Shown here: positions 1 through 10,932 of the stretch, piece by piece
Numbering within the stretch: position 1 is the first letter of the stretch
How the letters are laid out: the number at the start of each line of letters is the position of its first letter
Assembly (NCBI GenBank): GCA_037176845.1
Contig: JAYKXP010000025.1
Coordinates: forward strand, 310,001-374,000
Source: Paramarasmius palmivorus
Taxonomy: Eukaryota; Basidiomycota; Agaricomycetes; Agaricales; Marasmiaceae
DNA length: 64,000 bases
Reading direction: 5' to 3'
Program-made: the position numbers and the translations under genes
Notes under the pieces: generated by a model
Told to the model about the DNA's origin: nothing
The model's database searches: none
The model's input: the letters and a program-made list of their open reading frames with translations, nothing else

Positions 1-358
1 AAGCCATGATCCTGTCCACTCCACCACCTGCCATCTCTGCCATCTTGTCATTGAGAGGTTCACCGTCGTCCGAGTCCGGTGAAGAGCTGTAGATACAGTA
101 TGCCTCATTTCAGGAATAGGGACCAACAGAGAAATTGCTTGCTGGTCGTACACGTTGAACGACGGATCCCAACAACGTATCATTTGTTTCTGAGGCCACA
201 AGATAGGTTGGTTGAAATGGAAGGTGGGTCTTCAAGTTGGAAGGGATGTTCGGGTAACGCTGCCAATACTTGGTCAGTACGGATTCAACAACAGCGACAT
301 AGCTAGCTCTCGGCTGAGCCAGGGATGACGTAGGTCTATGAGCATATAGCCGAAGCAT
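1..358 (-). CDS. partial hypothetical protein running off the left edge
   Basis: A minus-strand ORF begins with ATG at 358 and reads MLRLYAHRPTSS onward for about 70 plausible residues. The same frame is open again from about 90 to the window edge with an acidic stretch (SSPDSDDGEPLNDKM). A stop at 110-112 between the two blocks fits an intron, for example a GTACGA donor near 150, but the acceptor is weak. I do not recognise the family. A competing frame on the same strand is also open here, so both existence and frame are uncertain. The rest of the gene lies outside the window. Confidence 0.3.
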
Positions 359-845
359 CCTCTACGTATCTCCCTTTCCAGTTCGAGCTGCACTAGTATA
401 GGAACTTAACAGGAGCCTGCGAAGCGTTTAAAAAGGTGCGGTGCTAGCTGTCGACAGTATGAAGCCTGCCTTGATGAAATTTCATCAGAATACCCGCCAC
501 AGAAGCGAATTCGAAGTCATGTTCAAGCGTTCTAGCAACTGCTCTGCACAGTGCACACCTGCGGTTAATGTTAATGCTCGGATGTGAAGCACCAATATTT
601 AGAACATACTACGATCATTGCGTATTGCGCGGCCTTTCATTAATTTCATTGTCTGTAGCTTCCGATGCACAACAATAAACGTTAATAACGGTCGAAAGAT
701 AGTGCAAGAGAGATTCCGTCGACCGGGAGTTGCCGAGTCACCTCACGTGCACGTTGATTTCAAATGAGTGTGTAGGGAATGCGGGACATGCTCGTTACTA
801 CATAAAATCCAGAATATTCAGACGACAGAAATGAACTGCAACCCA
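359..845. other. intergenic, no gene seen
   Basis: No convincing coding exon on either strand. It separates the left-edge gene from the 3' end of the GH115 gene. Confidence 0.5.
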
Positions 846-3800
846 TTACACCAATATACTCTGTGGGGGACCCAGATAACTAGGCTGGAGCCCTCCAGTA
901 TCTAAATGTCAAACCGTGATCAGCCGGTGTTCGTGTATCGGAATAACAGGCTACATACCAATGACTATTTTCTGTATGATGACCGCTGGCTCAATCATGA
1001 AAAACTATCCAGATAGAATGTCAGCGTGGATCAATAGCAGTGCGTGATTGAAATCGAACCTTCAAGGTGTGGGCACCCGCGGTTACATTTTGCCAAGTTA
1101 GTTTTGGACTGACGATTGAGTTGGCGACGAAACCATCGGGACCTCCCCAAGCAGCTGGTTCCGTCCCCGGCACGCCAAATGGCATGTAGTACGAGGGCTG
1201 AATCGACGAGCTATCGAGCTGAGCTGCAAAAGCTAGCGGTCGATCGCGTCCATTTGCATTCAGTGAAGGCGATATGTGTACAGTGACGGTCATGTTGGAA
1301 GTGTTAAAATTGTAGAAATCGTATTCGCTGCCAAGCAGAGGAACGGTTACGGATGTGAGAAGGGCTAGTAATGAGCATCACTCACATCGATGGCCCAGTT
1401 CCGGCAGTATAGTTCGCTTCTTGGCCACCTCGGGGCCAGGGTGTAACACCAGATACTGTTCGACCGATTCCGGGTAAATTCCTCCATGTCAGACCGTCGA
1501 CAGATGTGTTTCGTGCTGCATGAGCAGCCTCAATGGAGATTACACCTTGTCCCTCCACGAAACCTAAGCGATACGACGAACAGTGAGCTGAATAGTCATA
1601 CCCAAAGGAGTAGTATTTACCTTTGAAAGACGACGGTAACTGGCTTCTTGTGTTCTTCGCGATGACATTGGCAGAAACCGTTGCGTTGCCTGGTTGGGCA
1701 ACAAAGTTGAGGACTGCAGTATTGGTACCCGCGGCAAGCGCATCCCAATCAGAAACTGACACAAAGATCCTTTTCTCTGGGGACTCGGGGGATATTGAGC
1801 CTCCAGAGTCGGAGAATTGAAGCCAGCTAACGTTCGAGGTAACTGTGAAGTCAAAAGCAGTCGGACCTCCTGCGCCAATATCAAAGTACTTGTCTTGGAT
1901 TGGGTCGAAAGAATCCAGAGTAACCGTCGGTGGTCCACAATCGTATCCCTTATCGCACTGGTGTGGATTGTCTCCAGGCCTGAAGAATTAAACGTATGAG
2001 CGAACGTGGATAACCATAGCGGCGTGTTCTTACCAAGCTCCAAGCGTTCCTTCCGGCACGATTCTCATGGGACCTGGAGCGATCGCCTGCTTTCTCTTCT
2101 GGGTTCTGGTAACTTGGGCATTCTACATCTCGGTTAATTCCGTTGTAGCAATTGGTGAGACAAGGTCCTTACGAATTCGTCATCGGTTGCTGCCAGTAAG
2201 CATAACCAACGTCTAGGGGCGCGCAAGGATCAGTTCATGTCACTGAATTATGAGAAGGGTGCCGCTCACGCGTCTGGTCCATCATACTAGAAGTACGGTG
2301 AGCATCATATGATCGACAGTCTGACAACCGACAGCTTACTGGTTCCATTTTCCTGGCCAGACAATGAAGTTACTAACACGAACTGTAAAGAGATAATACC
2401 ACTCACCGTCAAGTATAGAGTGGTACTCGGTCTCAATATCAAAGTCTTTCTCAAACAGCTCCTCGACCTGATCAGCGAGGTCATTAGAACTCAGCCTAGC
2501 TTGCTCGGCGCGAAGGTTGTTCATTCCAGCGAGTATATACATCTTCCCAAGGTTTTGGCTTGCCGTGATAGGATGGTGAACTAGCTGATAAAAGGCAGGC
2601 TTGAAGTCATCCGATAACTTATTGTAGATAGCTGTCGAAGCGTCAAGCAGATTGTCCCATGCTGCAAGAACATTGTCGGCCCTGCAGCAAAAATAAGAAC
2701 CATATCCCGACATTGAGCTGGTCCCATGTACTCACTCTCTGTAGTTCGCCAAACTGAAGGTTGTCGAGTTCAAAAGTTCAGGTTTGCGTCGAGCGTTGAA
2801 TCGAGTCAAGTTGGCAACGATTTCCGCGATTGAATTGGCATCATCATCATTGACATCAAACTCCCGTTGAGCCCAGGAGGTTACGTAGCCGTGTAAGTTG
2901 TCAGGGTTCCACACCGACGAGTTGTATCCTAGGGTAAGGAAGAATTCGGTTTCACGCTCGTAGGGCTTGAGGTCACCGACATTCAGAATCCAGACACGGG
3001 TGGCATTACGAGCGACTGCCAGGGAAAGTTGCTCGTACATCTGCCGTAGCACGATGAACAGGGTTGACTGATAGGTTAAGGTGAGAAATGCCTCACCTTA
3101 GGGATTTGGCTGCTCTGTTTGCGCACGTCAAAATCCTACCGCACGCAAGAAAGGTCTCAATGTGATACTTACCGTAATCCACTTGTAGTTCCTTGGATCA
3201 CCAACCTAGTAACAATCAATCATTCTGTCAGGGCTTGAGGGTTTCGAACACGAACGTAGTCAACCTAAACTATTGTTAGTGGCATCGGGATGAACATAGC
3301 GCCGTACATACATGGTAGTAGACGCCAGCGCCTCCGCGTCTGCTGCGCTCGTCGAGGGTGGGGTATCTGTGAACGTTGCCCCAGCTAGGAAGGAAAACCT
3401 TCAGTACATGTCCGAGAGGCCATTCGTGAGGCTCAACTTGTCATCAGGCCAAAGCTGTACTGGCATTAGCAATAGTCTAAGCATTAAGTAAATCGAACTG
3501 ACTAGCGTAACGTAGTCTGGGACCTTGAGACCGTTGGTATAGTAACCCTCTACTTCCTTGTCTGTCTTGAAATTAGTCATGGGAGGGATGACCAAGGGAT
3601 AATCGACATACACAACGTCCAAACGAGAGGTATAGTCGCAATATCCGTGCCGTTATAGACATCTGCGACTATTTGCAGCTGGTCCTCGATGACGCCTTCT
3701 ACCAATGGGATGTTCTCTGTATCTGACACGGGCACTACCAGTGATCTATCAGCGATCATGGATGTCAATAAGCAGTTGGATAGACTTACAGTCACCCAGA

Positions 3801-5117
3801 CCACGCATGCCGAGCGTAATGAAGGATTCATAGGGCTTCGCGCGTTCTGTTCCATTGACCCAGAATTGATATATGGTATCCTTGTTCTTTGTGTAATCCC
3901 AAGGACCCGAGCCGTAAACGGACCATTCGTTAGGTGTCCCTCGCATCATAGGCTCTTGATGACTAGAAGAAGCATCAGCACAACCCCGTCATGATATAAA
4001 CTCATATCTCCATTTACCTTGTGCCCATAACGATGCCAAAGAAATCTGCTTGAGGTTGATTCACCGGGTCGTCAATGTTGAAGGCACTATGTTTGTGGAC
4101 GGTCAGAATTTGACTTAACAAGATGCTAATGAGGTATACCTTCCCCACATCGCTTAAAGATATGAAAGTCAGTACGGGTGATGGTCATCGTAGTCTGAAC
4201 ACATACCGGGCCACAGATAGTTAGCCTTCATGCGCAACATCAACTCAAATCTAAAGGCCATTCGTGTTAGCACATTGCCTAGCCCAACTCGGCCAACGAC
4301 TTGCTCACAGCTTAGCATAGAACATGTGATTGAAAGGCGAGTCGAAGATAGGAGAACCGGTGCCATTTGTAAACTTCTCCATTGCCCAATTCTGCAATGC
4401 AGGCTGTTCGTCGTTCAGGAAGATGCCCCGATATTGAATGGTCGGTGATCCGTGTGAACAGCCCGAAGACGTCGCGAAAAGTTCATCGTGTTTCGTGGTT
4501 GGGACATCGGCCCACCTACAAACGGCAGCTGAGCATGGAAAGAGGCTTTATGACTGTTCTTGCCGTACCAGTACCAAGGAGACACGCCTAAAGTACAGCA
4601 AAGTCAGTACCTCCGTCATTGGAAGAAGTACGGCGAACGCACCAAATTGCTCTGATAGGTCATACATTGCAAATATCGTTCCCCTCTTATCCGCGCCAAC
4701 AATGACATACGCACTGTCCACACCAGGAAGAGGATTCTCCACCTCCTTCACTAGAAATGCTTCCCATGAACCTGCTACAGACGAAACATCCAAATTGGTC
4801 GCGTTCACCACTGCATCAATGAGGGAAGATTTTCCCAAAGTTCCAACGATGATAGGTCGAGTGGAGTTGGAAACGTCACTTGACGTCGCATTCGTTACTT
4901 CTGGCTTAACACCAGTGACTCGCTCAATGTCGGAAGCAAAGTCAGAAGCTGCGCGCTGTACACCAGGCCAGTCGTCTGAGGAAAGTAGGATCGGCGCTGC
5001 TTGGCCGCTGCTGACGATGGGGAAGGACGACTCGGTCGATTCGAATGTGACGCAACTGGTTTGGCCAATCGCATGAATGCGGAGAGGGAGTAGGGCGAGA
5101 AGTAACGCGGCCAGCAT
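846..5117 (-). CDS. secreted GH115 xylan alpha-1,2-glucuronidase
   Basis: Intron-rich gene for a secreted glycoside hydrolase family 115 enzyme, which removes (4-O-methyl)glucuronic acid side chains from glucuronoxylan outside the cell. Seen: ATG at 5117 followed by a hydrophobic signal peptide (MLAALLLALLPLRIHA). The N-terminal domain has GSWEAFLVKEVENPLPGVD and RGTIFAMYDLSEQFGA. The catalytic part has RGIFLNDEQPALQNW (about 4430), MKANYLWPGM, GPWDYTKNKD, ITLGMRGLGD and WILNVGDLKPYE (about 2980). A C-terminal GH115C-type domain holds GLTWRNLPGIGRTVSGVTPW and ends with GGLQPSYLGPPQSILV and a stop at 846-848. The last introns are visible at about 1056-1006 and 944-904. Family assignment is firm; exact splice sites in the middle were not all resolved. 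It points to a plant-biomass-degrading fungus. Confidence 0.93.
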
Positions 5118-5968
5118 TTTCGGTCTGGCGCGTAATGGGAGATTCTGACGCGGAGGTCGTAATATGGGGTAGCCTTTAAAAGGTATTTGGACGGCAGTAT
5201 TCTAGGCGTTCCTGGACATCTGTAAAAGATTTAAGAGAGGACCGTGTCACGAGGCTCGGCTGAGGGGATCTTGTGTGATGAGTGGAGAAATTTCGGGGAA
5301 GCATTTGAAAGTATACAGTACCTCAGAACCGGTCGAAATACCACATCTCCATTGAACCTGTGAAGTGAACTTGTGCATCAGAAGATGGAAGTCGAATTGA
5401 CTTGAAGGACAAGGGCAAGAGGAGAGGTACAAGGGTAAAATGTGGCTGAACCTGCCAACATTGCGACCGGCCCGACATACCACTCCCAACTCACCTCGAG
5501 CCAAGTCACAAGAGACGGAAGCGGAAGCACTTGGTGGTCTGACGTCGAATGTTTAACAGCCAAACCACATGGCAAAGTGGTATGTAACTTTTCAGTGGCC
5601 CCCGAAAGCATTCCGAATGATTCGGACGGTAGTCGAAGCTGTATTAGCAAGCGTAGTATCATACAAAATTCCTAGGTGTCCTAATTATAATCTGAAGCAG
5701 TGGAGTATACAATCGGAATCGTACCTGGAGCAATAAATATCGCTGGTAGCAGGCGGTCAACTGCCCTGCTGACGAGGTATCCAATCCATACCCATACCCT
5801 CTCCTGATCTATCCTATAGCAGTAGTACGTCAGATACGGCAGGGTTCCGCTCCATGATGACTCTCACCAAAGCCAGTACTATTGGCCTACAAAATTGGTG
5901 TTGAATATCGGTGTTCTGGATTCGGGAGAAGACCGAAGACAAGAACATACCATGACTCGCGAAATGTA
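5118..5968. other. upstream of the GH115 gene; unresolved coding-like fragments
   Basis: Holds the GH115 promoter. On the minus strand between about 5870 and 5330 there are short open stretches with plausible introns (for example a donor near 5725 and an acceptor near 5676, and an open block ending with a stop near 5332). They could be a small gene or relic, but I could not build a continuous model with a start codon. No family recognised. Confidence 0.3.
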
Positions 5969-6439
5969 TCAAACTTCTGCAGAGCCTGACCGAACAGTGT
6001 TCTCTTGATTTGAGGGTTTGGATCGGGGTGGTCTTTCGGAGAGAGGTTCATCATCTATATCATCCTCCAACTCCACAGCATCTTCGTCTCCGTCATCATC
6101 TTGTAAGAATTCATGAGCAGGTGGGCCGTCGTCTTCGCTTAATCTAATCCGTCCTTCTGGTCGTCGGATCGTCTTGAGTCTGGGTAGCACAAAATGAGCG
6201 AGTTTCCCGACATAAAACTGTCCAAAAGCTCACTGGTGAGATATAACAGTTCGCAAAGCATCTGCTCTCCTCCATAGAATGAATAGCGCGCACATAGTAC
6301 ACGTCGTGAATAGCACAATCAGCGGCATGCTACCAATTGGCTGAGGTTTTGGAGAAGTCTTTGGTTCTGTGTATGACTTTAGCTAGTAATCATGGATTAT
6401 GAGACCAAGACACGCACCACCAGGAGGAACAGCAACCAT
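5969..6439 (-). CDS. small single-pass membrane protein with acidic tail
   Basis: Three minus-strand exons join in frame: from an ATG at 6439 (MVAVPPG), across an intron of about 50 bases into a Pro/Lys-rich stretch, one transmembrane segment (PLIVLFTTCTMCALFILW, about 6325-6270) and, across a second intron, an acidic soluble tail (DDDGDEDAVELEDDIDDE) ending at a stop at 5969-5971. The frame stays open upstream of the chosen ATG to about 6660 without a better Met, so the true N-terminus may be longer through an unseen exon. The layout resembles a type I membrane protein with a cytosolic acidic tail. No family recognised. Confidence 0.5.
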
Positions 6440-6901
6440 AGCTACTGGAGTCTGTGAGCTACGAAACAGCGGACAAGAAGAGCAATGTGGCAGTGTAAAG
6501 CTTCGGGGGCTTCTGTCGGTGTCGGCCGGGACTCGGACAGATGCGGCCTGCCAGCATTTTGCTTCTTCAGAATCTTCTCTCAGATCAGATACTTGGACGT
6601 TGAACGACCGATATTGGATTGCAAATTGGATATGCAGTCTGTGTATTGTACAGAGTATTTGAGCTTAAATGAAGCTACCTACCAGTTACCCGTTACCTAA
6701 CTATCTACTATATAAACTACTTGAACAACATGTACAAGGACAACTACAACTTTTGATAAAAAGCGGAAGCTTCTGAATAGTGTAGCAAAAAGCCAACAAC
6801 TAACTTAAATGATCGCTAAATCTATGGTTCATGGGTCGTAGTGCACATAATCCGTCAAAAGGAAACAAGGCCTTGCCAGCTTGTCGCCGTCACCAAAAGC
6901 T
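6440..6901. other. intergenic region between two minus-strand genes
   Basis: Contains the 3' flank of the Cdc20-like gene. The frame of the small membrane protein remains open over 6440-6660, so part of this may be 5' coding sequence of that gene. Nothing else seen. Confidence 0.4.
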
Positions 6902-8595
6902 TCACCGCATGCTGCGATGAGCCTGCTGCTCCATCAAGCTAGGCTGCCTCTTCACAGGAGGAGGTTTGACCCAGGCGTCCCAAAGCTTCATCTTTCCTTC
7001 GGCTGGTACAGCCGTGATGATCTTGGTGCCATTCGCATTCATCACGCTTCCAGCCACGGTCTTGTCTGAAACGGCAAGAGTCTTGATGTGACGAGGATTA
7101 GGGAAGGTGTGTGCTACAATCGAGTTTGCGGCATTTGTGGGGAAAGACTCGACCAAAGGGTTGCTTGTCCAAGGAGGATTGGGGCTCGCATCACCATGGA
7201 CGGTGATCATCTCCTTGCAGTAGGACGAAAAGTGTATACCGTTGACACGAGCTCCGGTGTGAACGGTATGGTGTGTGAGAGCATTGGCGCGGTTGTCGTT
7301 TGGGTCGATGTTCCAGAGACGAACAGTCCCATTCGCATCGCCAGTCCCGAGGAACTTGGGCTGCCACGGACACCAAGCCAAAGCCTACAGGAATGCGTGT
7401 TTGAGTTGCAGGTTATAGCTAGAGAAAGGGAAACCCTTACTGTTATAGCAGTGTCGTGTTGAATTTTCTTTCTTCGCTGAACGAATTCACCGACGTCAAG
7501 GGGAATCCTCTGACGATCGTCCCAGCAGTGGACAGTCCCAGAATCGTCCGCAGTTGCCAAAAACTTCTTGTTCTCGTTCCACTTCATACGCGTAATGCGG
7601 GACTGGTGTCGGATTAGCTTCCTAGCCTCTCCTTTCATCTTCTTCGTGGGACTGATTCTCGTATCGAAAAAGCGCACGGTCCCTTTGACTTCGCCTACCA
7701 CAAGGACCTGCCCATTCCACGCCATGGCACCAGCGTTCGTATGCCAGCTCATAACCTGTTTCTTTTCCGTCACGTCCCATAGCAGAATGTAACCAGTGCT
7801 AGTGGACAAGGCAATCCTGTTGCTTTGTTCGATGCCACCGCACTCAATGATACGCGCATCACCGTGCTTCTCCTGAAGCTTGAGAAGCTGCGTAATGTCC
7901 TCCGAATTCTGGACCTGCAAGTTCTTGAAGTGGACGCGATTGCCACGAGGGAAAAATAGAACATTCGTAAGCGAACATGCCATGGGGAGATAAGAATCAG
8001 CAGTGTCGTCGGAAGGGAGAGAGAAGTCGATGACTGTCTTTGTAGCAGCCAAGTGGTAAGACGCAGAGTTGTCCGTCAATTTGGGTGGTTCCAATTTCGG
8101 GGCAGCGTAGGAGTAGGACGTGCTAATCGAGGAGACAGAAACACTCCTAGTGAGCGCCCTAGGAGAGAACATCCCTCGTTTCTCCTTGATCTCCGAGACT
8201 GCCTCTCGATCTAGAAATATATCGCGCTCTGGGTATGGCGCAATGGACATCGACCTTCCACGTTCGACGCGTCGCCCGATCGCGACTGCCAATTCAGCGT
8301 CGCGTCGTTTGACATCAGAATCGAGCGCCGCCTACATCGCAATGAGAATCCATACGAAGATCGACTTTTGACGCGAGATTTCACTCACACTTCGTGGGCT
8401 ATCCAACGCCCGTGCGCTGGGGCTCCTTGCTGACAGTAACCCGAGTTGCAAGGTTTCGTACTCCGGGGTAAGACAGGGCCTGGGACATGCCTCGTACCGG
8501 GTCTTTTTCCGGTCGCTGAACAACGTCTCGTCGTCGTCGGCTGTCATCGAGTGTTGTCGTTTTAGGCGATTGGTCGCAGGTCCAGGTTCAGCCAT
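6902..8595 (-). CDS. Cdc20/Fizzy-family WD40 protein (putative APC/C activator)
   Basis: Three exons (8595-8389, 8331-7441, 7384-6902) join in frame to give 526 residues. The N-terminal 190 residues are Ser/Arg-rich and look disordered. The C-terminal part is a WD40 propeller with Cdc20-type motifs: ILLWDVTEKKQVMSWH, VLVVGEVKGTVRFFDTR, ALAWCPWQPKFLGTGDANG and KMKLWDAW. ALAWCPWQ is typical of Cdc20/Cdh1/Ama1, which recruit substrates to the anaphase-promoting complex. The start is the ATG at 8595; an upstream in-frame TTG is ignored. Odd points: I see no C-box (DRFIPxR) or KEN box, and the protein ends in Met-Arg where Cdc20 proteins usually end in Ile-Arg. It may be a meiosis-type or diverged activator, or a family member that no longer activates APC/C. 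Confidence 0.8.
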
Positions 8596-8967
8596 CTCTA
8601 TCAAGCGAAATTATCTAAGAAAGTGGCAAAATGTAAAGGAATTTTGAAGTCTGAGAGTTTGAAGTTGGTAAAAAGAATGCTGAGACGTCTGAGCTGTCTG
8701 AGGGAAGGTGAGGCTGAGGTGAGGCCGAGTGAGTAAGGTGAGAGTAAAAGTGCAAGAACAAGATGATGTCGATCAGTCTGGATTTATTTGGCATGTCACG
8801 TAATTTCTCACACCCGATTTGGACGACAATAGGCCGTCCGGCCGGCGCTCGGGCTTGTAATCAACTTCGATGTCTTCCCCCACGCGCGCAAAATGACGGC
8901 GCTCCCGTCTTGCAATTGTAGGTATTAAGTATTCGAAGTAAATGCAACTCTCTTCCCTACGTTCATC
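8596..8967. promoter_or_regulatory. shared divergent promoter region, Cdc20-like and Nudix genes
   Basis: The 372 bases between the two divergent start codons. No coding exon seen. It presumably carries both promoters; I see no specific binding site I would name with confidence. Confidence 0.4.
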
Positions 8968-9795
8968 ATGAATGGCTCCTTCTCACTAATCCGCAACCAC
9001 TCGTCAAAGCCAGTCTCCGATTCCAGCAGCCCTCTCTTTCCCAACTCAGGATTTGCCGCTCGTGACTTCAGGCTTGGGGCTGGAATGGTCATCATCCAAC
9101 CCTCTACTGGGAAAGTCGTCCTTCTCAATGAACCGGCGCGCCGTTCTTGGTTTCTACCCAAAGGAAGAAAGGATGTTGGAGAGAGTCTGGAGCAAGCAGC
9201 GTTGAGGGAAGCTTTCGAGGAGGTACGCGATATACCCTTTTTATGTTGTGTGGCGGCATACTTATGATTGGGTTCTGGTAGTCTGGGTATCGTGTCGCAC
9301 CATTCCCGGTGTATATGCTTCACAACCAGCCGTCAGCACCAGAAGACCGAGTATTGTTGCCTCGGATGGACACTGAAGCCATCTACCTTACGACTATGTC
9401 TTGGTCAGCAAAATACAACATAGATGGAAGCCTCAGACGCGCTGCGGGAGAGTATTTCATACATTGGTATCTTGGCGAGATCCCTGAAAACGCGGTGAGA
9501 TCCCTGACCTCCGTGCCCCCCACATGATTCTGACTTTGAGACTTTGAGATAGGTTCGTCACGAAGGTGTCTGTATGCCAGACGAAGTCGGATACGTCGCT
9601 CATGTTCTCACCTGGCGCGAAGCCCTTCAGAAAACTTCGGATGTGCTTGAACACAGTGTTCTTTGCTATGCGCTCAAAGTTTATCACAACCATCTCATGT
9701 TTTGCGAAGAGAATGAAGAATGCGAAGAGAGACGCAAGGAGATTACCTCGAATATTCAGAAGCTTTTCATTAGTGCTGGTCAGGTTCCCGCATGA
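8968..9795 (+). CDS. Nudix hydrolase, diphosphoinositol-polyphosphate phosphohydrolase-like
   Basis: Three exons (8968-9222, 9282-9494, 9553-9795) join in frame to 236 residues. The Nudix fold starts at about residue 33. The Nudix box is visible as GRKDVGESLEQAALREAFEE (pattern GX5EX7REUXEE, preceded by FLPK); the catalytic REAFEE glutamates are present and the box continues SGYRV across intron 1. RRSWFLPKG before the box is typical of Aps1/DIPP-type enzymes that hydrolyse diphosphoinositol polyphosphates or diadenosine polyphosphates. A Glu-rich helix (CEENEECEERRKEI) is near the C-terminus. Substrate assignment is inference from the family pattern. Confidence 0.85.
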
Positions 9796-10073
9796 TGGTC
9801 TTCGATGACACCTGCAGTCTGTACCATGATTATGATAGCTGTGCCTTTGTACCACTTGGATGTAATACCTGTACTCCAACAAATGTTGTGTTCTTTATCC
9901 AGCGACTTCGCCCTCGAAGCTAAATTATCAGGGTCGTGAACGTCGTGATATCATTAAAACTAGTAACATGACTAGACAATCGTAATGAATCGTAGCAACC
10001 ATCACAGTCGTGAGCATTAATCGTAGAGGTAGCAATAAATATCCAATAAACCGTTTCCAAACCAGAACTGGAA
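9796..10073. terminator. convergent 3' flank
   Basis: Short AT-rich region between the ends of the Nudix gene (plus) and the GPI-type protein (minus). It must contain both polyadenylation sites. No gene seen. Confidence 0.4.
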
Positions 10074-10932
10074 TCACTGCAACAGCAGATGTCCAAGCGA
10101 GCAAGTCACAACCGTCAACACCGTCAATAGGAGCCCAACCTGTACCCTAATAGCAGAGCTAGTCGGAGTAGGGGTCGGAGCCGCCGTCGTTGCACTAGGT
10201 ATCTCTCCATTGGCAGAAGCTACACCTCCTAATAGCGAACTCGACAAGGCACAGATCTTGCGCATTCCTGAGAGAACATCGGGGAGAGATGGTGCCTCCA
10301 ACACGTCCGTCTGATTTGTGCGTACGAAGCTGATTTCTGGCTGTTAGAAACAGATAGCTACAAATCAACAGAGAACGCACCAATCTACACATTGAGGGAA
10401 CACTGATCGGAAAGTCTCTGTGCAGGAGCATTGAATAACGTTGAAGAAAGCGCCTGGGTTGTAAATGATCTATTGGATCAATCATAAGCAACGGCAATTC
10501 GAATCCATACAAGCCTAGCTCCTCACCATCGAGAAATTTGCCAGGACAGGGGCAGCTTCTGCGCAGTTCTGGATATCGCCATAGTTCTGTCAATCAAAAG
10601 ATGGTATGAGCGTTCAATATTCAATCGCAAGTCCTGCCGCATCGTCAATGTAAATCAAGATCCAGAATGACAAGGTACTCACTGAAGGAAGCGAAGAGCG
10701 TCTACACCTGGGGTCCTTGACCTCCATAATGACTCCAGAACTATCAAGACAGACGAACCTTTTGGCAAATTGGACATGAAGGCGGGGTATCAGGAAAGAA
10801 TGGCTCTGTCGTTCTACGGTCCATTGGAAGAGCGTGGTCGAATCCTTGTTCTACAGGGGATACCGGCGATGCCTGAACGAATATCCCAAGGATCATAGGC
10901 AGAAGTGCATAGATTACCGCCAAGGTGAACAT
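10074..10932 (-). CDS. small secreted cysteine-rich protein with GPI-type C-terminus
   Basis: ATG at 10932 starts a signal peptide (MFTLAVIYALLPMILGIFVQA). Minus-strand exons separated by short introns then give SCPICQ, NYGDIQNCAEAAPVL, IIYNPGAFFNVIQCSCTE, SVFPQCVDC and LPDVLSGMRKICALSSSL. The end is a Thr/Pro/Ala-rich linker and a hydrophobic C-terminal tail (VGLLLTVLTVVTCSLG) up to the stop at 10074, as in GPI-anchored wall or membrane proteins. The even cysteine spacing suggests disulphides. The pattern resembles a common uncharacterised family of mushroom secreted proteins; function unknown. The second small exon (about 10715-10680) is the least certain. Confidence 0.65.

Noticed and set aside
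110..306. Plus-strand ORF at 79-306
   Set aside because: It overlaps the better minus-strand frame, is short and basic, and has no motif.
1564..2043. 159-codon minus-strand ORF in the GH115 gene
   Set aside because: It lies in a different frame from the GH115 exons and reads across their introns; a shadow.
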